Below, piece after piece: positions 1-5,766 of a stretch of 12,518 nucleotides of DNA; within the stretch, counting starts at the first letter, position 1; each line of letters opens with the position of its first letter. The stretch is from an uncultured Prevotella sp. (GTDB lineage: Bacteria > Bacteroidota > Bacteroidia > Bacteroidales > Bacteroidaceae). Position numbers and translations under genes: made by a program. The notes beneath the pieces are model-generated. The model ran no database searches. It saw nothing but the letters and a program-made list of their open reading frames with translations, and was not told the origin of the DNA. Where the stretch lies: NCBI GenBank assembly GCA_946625715.1, contig CAMOTK010000033.1:1-12518 (forward strand). Direction: 5' to 3'.

Positions 1-744
1 GCACCTTCTGTCGAAGGCAACTTGGGCCAGGGTGCTGTGACCTATACCTATTCTGACGATGGTGACAGCTATACGAGCACCGTTCCTACTGCCGTAGGCA
101 ACTATCTGGTGAAGGCTACCATTGCCGAGACCGATAACTACCAAGCTGGTGAAGCTGAGAACGAGTTTAGCATCTATCGCGAAATCAATATGTCAGCTAA
201 CCAGGAGTGGGCTACCTATTATGCTTCCGAGGATCTGAGCTGCCCGAATGGCCTTATTGTCTATATTGTGACGGCTCGTGAAGGCAACACGCTCACGGCC
301 ACGGCCGCCGAGTTCCAATACATCCCCGCCAATGAGCCTGTGCTGCTGCAGAATGCAAAGCAAGCTGAAGGCCCGTTCACGGCTGAGGCTTACGATGGCG
401 ATGTCGAGACTCCCGATTCCTATACCAACCTGCTTGTAGGTGTGGCAACGGCTACCGATGTGACCTCTCTCTCGACGAGCAACGACATCTACGTGCTCTA
501 CAACGGCGAGTTCGTGAAGTCTACCAGCGGCACGATTCCTGCCAACCGTGCCTACCTGCCCATCGCCAAGGGGCAGGGCGCACCGGCTCGTCTGAGCATC
601 GCCTTCGGCAACGAGGAAACCGGCATCAGCAGCGTGGCTGCAGTGAAGACCGACAACGTCTTCTTCAACCTCGGCGGTCAGCGCATCGCCCAGCCCACCA
701 AGGGCCTCTATATCGTAAACGGCAAGAAGGTCGTGCTGAAATAA
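1..744 (+). CDS. Secreted Ig-like surface protein, C-terminal part (partial)
   Basis: The reading frame is open from base 1, so the true start lies upstream; 247 residues are visible. The first part (to about base 180) looks like a bacterial Ig-like module of the MBG/YDG type: TYTYSDDG, then 'AVGNYLVKATIAETDNY', then 'FSI'. A second beta-rich module follows (about 205-620; WATYY, 'IPANEPVLLQ', 'LYNGEFVKS', 'IPANRAYLPI'), a layout seen in Prevotella surface proteins. The end (658-741) reads GGQR, then KGLYIVNGKKVVLK, a short tail common on secreted Bacteroidales proteins. It resembles the last strand of T9SS sorting domains, but no full sorting domain is visible. It probably shares a transcript with the next gene, 37 bases downstream, since no promoter is seen between them. 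The substrate or ligand is unknown. The tail and module calls come from pattern memory, not a profile search. Confidence 0.8.
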   Translation, partial: APSVEGNLGQGAVTYTYSDDGDSYTSTVPTAVGNYLVKATIAETDNYQAGEAENEFSIYREINMSANQEWATYYASEDLSCPNGLIVYIVTAREGNTLTATAAEFQYIPANEPVLLQNAKQAEGPFTAEAYDGDVETPDSYTNLLVGVATATDVTSLSTSNDIYVLYNGEFVKSTSGTIPANRAYLPIAKGQGAPARLSIAFGNEETGISSVAAVKTDNVFFNLGGQRIAQPTKGLYIVNGKKVVLK

Positions 745-781
745 GAAAAAACGTTTTGAAGGACAATAACCATTGTGCCTT

Positions 782-3748
782 ATGAGAATAGTCAAAAGAT
801 GTTTATTAACGATAGCCGCCCTGCTCCTCATAGCTACAGGAGCAGGGGCTGCGGGCACCGTGACCGTGGTCACGCAGCTCAACGGGCAGGCCGACCCCAC
901 GGCGGGCACCGTAGTGCCGCAGGTGGCCGACGGGCTCTGCACGCTGACTGTGACCCCGGCTGCGGGCCACTATCTGCCGCCTGAGAATATCACGGCGGTG
1001 CGCATAGTGGATGCCGGCCTGGCACAGGCACGCCGACGAGCGCCCAGTCTGCAGACTGAGCCTATCGCGGTGACGCCTGTCGACCAGTCGGCCAATCCCG
1101 CTGGCACCACTACCTATACACTGCAGATGCCCGAAGGCGACTACGACGTGGAAGTGACGGCCAACTTCCTGGCCTACGAACTCTACGGCCTCACGGTGGC
1201 AGGTATAGAAGTGACTGAACAGAATTATCAAGATGTGCTGGGCGACGGCACCGTGAGCTATGGCGACGGCATCCTCCACCTCGACAAGGCACTGCTCGTG
1301 CTTGCCGAAGGTGAGCAGGCCGTCATCGACAGCCGACTGCCCGCCCTGACCATCCGTCTCACAGGCGAAAGCACCATCAGAGGTGCGCTCGGACTGAATG
1401 TCGACAACGGCACCATCACGCTGGAGAAGGAAAGCAGCAGCGATGCCGATGCCGGTCTGCGCATCTATGCTCAGCAGGCTGTTGACGGTCAGGTGAGCTA
1501 CAGCGACGGTATGGAGCTGCAGACCCTGTCGGAAACCGCCGACTATACGGAGTTCCTCATCGCTGTGAAAATCAATACCGAGGGCATGACCGAGGAGCAG
1601 GTTGAGCAGCTGGAACAGCAGCAGAACAAGTATCGCATCTGGGTGGGACAGACACAGATGACCGAGGCCAACCATCTCGACGTGCTCGGCGATGGCGCCA
1701 CCCGTGAGCCGTCGGTGCTCTTCGACGATGCGCTCGACGTGCTGGTGCTGCGCAATGCTGCGCTCACCGACTCGATTATCAGCATCCGCGACGAAGGCCT
1801 GAACGTCTTCCTCGTAGGCGAAAACACCATCACCCTCAGCGAGGCCACGGCGGCCTTCATCTCGAAGGTCAGCGATGGCACCCTGACGTTCACTTGCGAC
1901 GAGAACCGTCCTGGCCGTCTAATCATGAGAACCACCGCGCCGTCGTTATTCAACGGTTTCGGTCAGGTGCTCTGCGAGAAAGGGCTGGTGCAGACGGTCG
2001 ATGCCGAGACTGGTGCCATCGTGATTGGCACGCTGGCCATCCAGCCTATCGTCGACGAGGTGAAGGAGATGACCGAGAAGCAGTTTATGACCTCCCCCGG
2101 CGATGGACAGCCTACTGAAATCAATCTGACCAATACCGAGATTGAGAATGTGCTCTACACCCTCAATGTCGATGGTGAGGGCAAGTCGATTGACGGCTTC
2201 GACCCTGCTACCGAAGACGACGAGCCCGGCATCCTGCTGTTCACGAAGATGGACGGCGGCGCCATGCAACAAGTGGCCCTCGACGTGATCAGCAAAGCTC
2301 CTGAAAACGATGACAAGAAGCCCGGCACAAGCAACTTTGCCGACAGCTTCACCGGCTTCACCTTCATGGTGCCGGCCGGCGAAGGTATCATCATTCTCGA
2401 CTCGAAGATTATAGACAACGGCGGCCAGCAGTCGCAGCTCACGGTGAAGATTGGTACGCAGGATCCCCTGACCTTCTCGCATCCAGAGCGGGCGAAGGAC
2501 ACCATCAACTACCGCTGCGAGGAGCCTACCTATGTGTATGTCTACAACAGCACACCCGTCAATGTGGCTCCGGCGCGCCGTGCCGTCTACGGGCCTTTCC
2601 GTATTGGCGACAAGAAGTCGACCACCCACGTGAAGGTCTACAACATCAATGTGAAGGTAGGTGCTATGGTCAGCTCAAGCAGTCTGGTGTCTTCCGCGTC
2701 GCTGACGTCTTCGTCCTCGCCCTCGCTGATTGTTCCCAAGGTGTCGTTAATGATGTGGAGCAACAGCTACTTCTGCCTCAATGCGGCTGGTCTTGTGGAA
2801 GGCATCAAGATTGACCGTGTGCTCGACAAGAAGGTGACCGACGTGAATGAAGATCTCTTCGATGACGTCAACAAGCGCGACGTGAAGTATGTGGATATGC
2901 AAGACACCGAGGTGACTGACGTCTCTGTCAACCGCGGTGGTGGCGCCCGTGCAGAAAACGGTCTGCGCCGTGCCGCTCAGACCGGCCTGTTCAGTGGCTT
3001 CAGTCCTGAAACGCTTATCTATCTGCCCGAAGGCAACGACGATGGCGGTGAGGCCAACGTCGTCATCGACGGCCAGTGCCGCGACTTCCAGCTCTACGAT
3101 GGCAAGGGATGTATGGTCACCCACGACTTCCAGGCCGCGAAAGCCAGCATCGACCGCACGTTTGTGACCAGTGAGACGTCTACCGTGTTCCTGCCGTTCT
3201 CCATTCCTGCAGCCCGTGCAGCCGCTTTGGGCAATTTCCACAGCTTCAAGGAAATCAGTGGCGGCAATGCCGTCTTCAATACTAAGGAGACGGGCGATAT
3301 TGCGGCCAATACGCCTTACATCTTCCTGCCCGCCACCGCCAACATTTCGGCCACTAACGTGCCGGTTGTCGCCATGGCCAGTGGTGTCACCACAAAGGCC
3401 TCTGGCCAGCTCATCGGAACCTACGCGCCCATTAAGTGGACGGTCGACCCGGGCAACATCTACGGATTTGCCGCCGAGCCTATAGGTACGGTGGTTTCCG
3501 GCCAGTTTGTGCGCGTGGTCGAAGGCGCTTCCATCGACCCGTTCCGCGCCTACATCAAGGTCGACGACCCAGCACCTGCACGTTTGCAGCTGGTCATCGA
3601 CGATGGCACCCAGACCGGCATCAGTCAGCTGACTGACAGTCGCGCCGAGGCCGACAGCTGGTACACCGTCGACGGACGCCGTCTCAGTGGGCGTCCTGCG
3701 GCTAAGGGTGTTTATATTCACAAATGTAAAAAGGAGATTTTGCGATGA
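782..3748 (+). CDS. Large secreted repeat protein with short C-terminal sorting-like tail
   Basis: This is a 988-residue protein. I chose ATG 782 because it gives a clean signal peptide (MRIVKRC, then a Leu/Ala core, about residues 1-25); the upstream in-frame TTG at 773 adds nothing. Two related beta-rich modules start near Y135 and Y284, each with 'VT/MTE-x-N ... DVLGDG' followed by 'L.V L' and 'NTI/STI' turns, suggesting a stacked-strand fold. A Ser-rich stretch lies at residues 631-648. The C-terminal region repeats the pattern of the upstream gene's end: 'IAANTPYIFLP', 'LIGTYAP', 'PFRAYI', 'DDGTQTGIS'. The tail, from W960, has VDGRRL, then KGVYIHKCKK. Export to the cell surface, perhaps through T9SS, is inferred. 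No catalytic motif is seen, so an adhesin or structural role is a guess. The stop overlaps the next start (ATGA). Confidence 0.82.
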   Translation: MRIVKRCLLTIAALLLIATGAGAAGTVTVVTQLNGQADPTAGTVVPQVADGLCTLTVTPAAGHYLPPENITAVRIVDAGLAQARRRAPSLQTEPIAVTPVDQSANPAGTTTYTLQMPEGDYDVEVTANFLAYELYGLTVAGIEVTEQNYQDVLGDGTVSYGDGILHLDKALLVLAEGEQAVIDSRLPALTIRLTGESTIRGALGLNVDNGTITLEKESSSDADAGLRIYAQQAVDGQVSYSDGMELQTLSETADYTEFLIAVKINTEGMTEEQVEQLEQQQNKYRIWVGQTQMTEANHLDVLGDGATREPSVLFDDALDVLVLRNAALTDSIISIRDEGLNVFLVGENTITLSEATAAFISKVSDGTLTFTCDENRPGRLIMRTTAPSLFNGFGQVLCEKGLVQTVDAETGAIVIGTLAIQPIVDEVKEMTEKQFMTSPGDGQPTEINLTNTEIENVLYTLNVDGEGKSIDGFDPATEDDEPGILLFTKMDGGAMQQVALDVISKAPENDDKKPGTSNFADSFTGFTFMVPAGEGIIILDSKIIDNGGQQSQLTVKIGTQDPLTFSHPERAKDTINYRCEEPTYVYVYNSTPVNVAPARRAVYGPFRIGDKKSTTHVKVYNINVKVGAMVSSSSLVSSASLTSSSSPSLIVPKVSLMMWSNSYFCLNAAGLVEGIKIDRVLDKKVTDVNEDLFDDVNKRDVKYVDMQDTEVTDVSVNRGGGARAENGLRRAAQTGLFSGFSPETLIYLPEGNDDGGEANVVIDGQCRDFQLYDGKGCMVTHDFQAAKASIDRTFVTSETSTVFLPFSIPAARAAALGNFHSFKEISGGNAVFNTKETGDIAANTPYIFLPATANISATNVPVVAMASGVTTKASGQLIGTYAPIKWTVDPGNIYGFAAEPIGTVVSGQFVRVVEGASIDPFRAYIKVDDPAPARLQLVIDDGTQTGISQLTDSRAEADSWYTVDGRRLSGRPAAKGVYIHKCKKEILR
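3731..3736 (+). promoter_or_regulatory. Strong Shine-Dalgarno sequence for the 70-residue protein
   Basis: AAGGAG sits 8 bases before ATG 3745, a near-perfect ribosome binding site. Such sites are uncommon in Bacteroidetes, and the other genes here lack one this good. It lies inside the last codons of the preceding gene, where AAG GAG encodes Lys-Glu in the final KKEILR. It supports the 3745 start. Confidence 0.7.
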
Positions 3749-3957
3749 AGAAACAATATGTCAATCCCTCAATGGTGGTAGCTCAGGTCAATACTGAGCT
3801 ACCCCTTGCCACTTCGCCTTATAGCGGCAAGCTCAACGTCCGTCGCCTGACCGACCCTTACGAAATGAATAAGAAAGTGTGGATGGTCGAGCCTATGGTC
3901 GAAGAGCCCGCTCCGACGCGCCGCACCGTTTGGGACGACGATGAAGAAGAATCCTGA
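3745..3957 (+). CDS. Small acidic hypothetical protein, translationally coupled
   Basis: This is a 70-residue protein of unknown function. It begins MKKQYVNPSMVVAQV, continues with ELPLATSPYSG, and ends in an acidic run (WDDDEEES). It has no signal peptide and no membrane segment. The opening 'MKKxYxxPxMxV' followed by a 'LA.SP' element resembles a type of small protein I recall as common in Prevotella and Bacteroides, often next to secreted proteins; I know no assigned function. Its ATG overlaps the stop of the 988-residue protein gene (ATGA), and it has an AAGGAG site, so it is very probably translated together with that gene. It could be a partner, a leader-like peptide or a regulator of the upstream secreted protein; none of these is shown by the sequence. 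Confidence 0.72.
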   Translation: MKKQYVNPSMVVAQVNTELPLATSPYSGKLNVRRLTDPYEMNKKVWMVEPMVEEPAPTRRTVWDDDEEES

Positions 3958-3960
3958 GGC

Positions 3961-4947
3961 TTAGTAATAGCTGATGGTTCTGACCTGTTCCACCTCAGCC
4001 TGCTGGGTACCGTTGTCTTGGTCCCAATAAGTCAGGCTGAGGTGGTTTTTTGTCCAGTTATCGTTCTCGTCGTAGTCGGAGTAACTGTTTCTCATGGTGA
4101 TAGAGAGCAGGGGCCGCTCCTGTTTGTCGTAGACGCGCTGCACCTGACGCTCTATCTCGTCGTCATCGTTATAGAAATATTCGTTCACCGAGCGTATGCC
4201 CGTGGCCTTGTTGGTCAGCGTGCGCTTCACCAGTCGGCCCTCGTCGTCGTAGAGGAAGTCGACGAGGCTCTTCTCGCCCGACTGTTCGAGCATGGCGGCC
4301 TTGGTCAGATAGCCATAGACGCTGTAGTTGCGCTCGGTCATGTCGGCCTGCATCAGTCGGCCGTCGGGCTCGAAGTGCATCATGGGCTCTTCGGCCACGG
4401 GGTTCTCCGTGACCACTTCCATCACGTTGCCGTGCAGGCCCATCATCAGGGCGTCCTTGTAGAAAGGCGAGGTGGGGAAATAAAAAACCTTGATTTCGCG
4501 GTTGCCGACAGACGTTTCTTCCTCTGAAATCTTCACGATGCCGTAGCCGTTGTTGCAGTAGTAGCTGCCGTCCATGGCCGTGAAGCTGCCGTGGTCTCTG
4601 CGCAGGTGGTTGAGGAAGAACTTGAAGTTGTCGCCCATGACTTCTTTCGAGCGGAAGGGGCCTATCGTGACGTAGGCCGACTCCACGCGGTGGGTCTTGA
4701 GGTCGACGCTCACCATCAGCTTGCCCCTGATGCCGTAGTACTTGCCGCGGAAGTGGCGTGTGGCGCCGTCGTCAGACGAGCCCCACGGCGTGAAATCCTT
4801 GGCCAGCAGCGCGTCGACCATGAGCGAGTCGGGCCCTTCCACGGGTATGCCCAGGAACTTCACGCACCGTGAGTCCGTAGGTTGTGCCACAGCCAGGGTA
4901 GCGAGGCAGAGCATCAGCCAGCATACTATCGTCAGTCGTCTACGCAT
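3961..4947 (-). CDS. Secreted hypothetical protein
   Basis: This is a 328-residue protein starting at ATG 4947, with a signal peptide (MRRRLTIVCW, then a hydrophobic core to AVAQ, about residues 1-22). A start at 4977 is ruled out because it lies inside the promoter. The mature N-terminus has 'VKFLGIPVEG' with 'L.AKDFTPW', a pattern I associate with uncharacterised Bacteroidales exported proteins. The C-terminal half has two short YD-repeat-like units: 'FLYDDEGRLVKRTL' and 'YFYNDDDEIERQV'. No catalytic residues, lipobox Cys or sorting tail were recognised, so it is probably periplasmic or outer-membrane associated. It is convergent with the 70-residue gene, with only 3 bases between stops, and divergent from the hydrolase gene. 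Function unknown. Confidence 0.8.
   Translation of the reverse strand: MRRRLTIVCWLMLCLATLAVAQPTDSRCVKFLGIPVEGPDSLMVDALLAKDFTPWGSSDDGATRHFRGKYYGIRGKLMVSVDLKTHRVESAYVTIGPFRSKEVMGDNFKFFLNHLRRDHGSFTAMDGSYYCNNGYGIVKISEEETSVGNREIKVFYFPTSPFYKDALMMGLHGNVMEVVTENPVAEEPMMHFEPDGRLMQADMTERNYSVYGYLTKAAMLEQSGEKSLVDFLYDDEGRLVKRTLTNKATGIRSVNEYFYNDDDEIERQVQRVYDKQERPLLSITMRNSYSDYDENDNWTKNHLSLTYWDQDNGTQQAEVEQVRTISYY
3990..4051 (+). terminator. Rho-independent terminator inside the convergent gene
   Basis: A perfect 13-base inverted repeat, CCACCTCAGCCTG (3990-4002) and CAGGCTGAGGTGG (4033-4045), encloses a 30-base loop and is followed directly by six T (4046-4051). On the + strand this is a textbook intrinsic terminator, about 33 bases after the stop of the 70-residue protein. 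It lies wholly inside the 3' end of the minus-strand gene, where the arms encode HLSL and QAEV. On the minus strand the run is A and precedes the stem, so it would not end that gene's own transcript. The long loop is the only weak point. Confidence 0.75.
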
Positions 4948-4966
4948 TGGATTTAGCTTTCGCGTG

Positions 4967-4998
4967 CAAAGATACAAATTAGTGTGCTAACAGCCAAA
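4967..4998 (-). promoter_or_regulatory. Bacteroidetes promoter of the secreted hypothetical protein
   Basis: On the minus strand, TTTG (4998-4995), a 20-base spacer and TATCTTTG (4974-4967) fit the known Bacteroidetes primary sigma consensus TTTG-N19-21-TAnnTTTG exactly. Transcription would begin a few bases downstream, near 4961, leaving a leader of about 15 bases before ATG 4947. Confidence 0.8.
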
Positions 4999-5034
4999 TG
5001 TTTTATATTTTCTTCAAACTCAGTGGGCGTTTTG

Positions 5035-5066
5035 TTTGGGTATTTCGGCAAGAATCCGTACTTTTG
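5035..5066 (+). promoter_or_regulatory. Bacteroidetes promoter of the hydrolase-porU-porV-ispF operon
   Basis: TTTG (5035-5038), a 20-base spacer and TACTTTTG (5059-5066) match the Bacteroidetes consensus. Expected transcription start is near 5073, with a leader of about 20-25 bases to ATG 5096. It is divergent from the promoter at 4998-4967, with 36 bases between the two upstream elements. No other convincing promoter was seen before porU, porV or ispF. Confidence 0.8.
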
Positions 5067-5095
5067 CACCACATTTTTCTATTATTTAAAGCGTT

Positions 5096-5719
5096 ATGAA
5101 AATATTTGGCGTAGGCATGAACTATCTCCAGCATACGGAGGAATTGGACGGAAAAGCGTATAAACCGGAAGAGCCTGTCATCTTCCTCAAGGCAGACTCG
5201 GCGCTGCTGAAGGACGGCAAGCCGTTTTTTGTGCCCGACTGGTGTGAGCAGGTAGACTACGAGACCGAGCTCGTGGTGCGCATAGGGCGACTTGGCAAGG
5301 GCATCCCCCAGCGCTTTGCCCACCGCTATATCGATGCCGTGACCGTGGGCATCGACTTCACGGCCCGCGACGTGCAGCGCAAAGCCCGTGCCGCCGGCAA
5401 CCCGTGGACCATCTGTAAGGGCTTCGACGGTTCGGCCACCATAGGCCGTTGGGTGCCTGCCGATGCTTCGGCAGGGGTGCTCCATCTGCCCTCGTCGTTC
5501 CACCTCGACATCAACGGAAAGACCGTGCAGCAGGGGCATAGTGCCGACATGCTCTACGGCGTCGACGAGCTGGTGAGCTACCTCTCGCGCTTCTTCACCC
5601 TGAAGACGGGCGACATGATTTTCACCGGCACCCCCGTAGGTGTTGGCCCCGTAGCCATCGACGACCATCTGGAAGGTTATCTCGGCGATGAAAAGGTGCT
5701 CGACTTCTGGTGCAAATAA
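5096..5719 (+). CDS. Fumarylacetoacetate hydrolase family protein
   Basis: This 207-residue protein belongs to the FAH family (2-hydroxyhepta-2,4-diene-1,7-dioate isomerase / acylpyruvate hydrolase type), Mg-dependent cytosolic enzymes that hydrolyse or isomerise beta-diketo acids. Visible family marks are 'GVGMNY' at residue 5, 'KADSAL' at 32, the metal-binding pair E56 and E58 in YETELVV, the third ligand D87 in GIDFTARD, 'KGFDGSA' at 108, and 'FTGTPVGVG' at 176. Length is normal for the single-domain, YcgM-like branch. The exact substrate cannot be read from the sequence; oxaloacetate tautomerase or acylpyruvase activity are both known in this branch. The ATG start fits the promoter at 5035. 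It is the first gene of a likely operon with porU 46 bases downstream. Confidence 0.9.
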   Translation: MKIFGVGMNYLQHTEELDGKAYKPEEPVIFLKADSALLKDGKPFFVPDWCEQVDYETELVVRIGRLGKGIPQRFAHRYIDAVTVGIDFTARDVQRKARAAGNPWTICKGFDGSATIGRWVPADASAGVLHLPSSFHLDINGKTVQQGHSADMLYGVDELVSYLSRFFTLKTGDMIFTGTPVGVGPVAIDDHLEGYLGDEKVLDFWCK

Positions 5720-5742
5720 CATCCCGATGCAATAAAATGTTT

Positions 5743-5766
5743 CTTATGTCGTTATTATAGCATAAG
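5743..5766 (+). repeat. Inverted repeat overlapping the porU start
   Basis: CTTATG (5743-5748) and CATAAG (5761-5766) form a 6-base inverted repeat with a 12-base A/T-rich loop. The last G of the right arm is the first base of the GTG start of porU. There is no T-run, so it is not an intrinsic terminator. It may fold over the start codon or act as a protein site; the stem is weak and could be chance. Confidence 0.35.

Noticed and set aside
748..760. Possible promoter before the 988-residue protein (ACGTTTTG)
   Set aside because: The TA of TAnnTTTG is missing, so read-through from the upstream gene is more likely.
773..781. TTG start three codons before ATG 782
   Set aside because: ATG 782 gives a normal signal peptide with MRIVKRC; the extension is unnecessary.
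2747..3721. Long minus-strand open frame inside the 988-residue protein gene
   Set aside because: It is another shadow; the + strand frame has a signal peptide, a recognisable tail and coupling to the next gene.
4948..4977. Upstream start at 4977 for the minus-strand secreted protein
   Set aside because: It falls inside the promoter's -7 region, upstream of the expected transcription start, and would hide the signal peptide.
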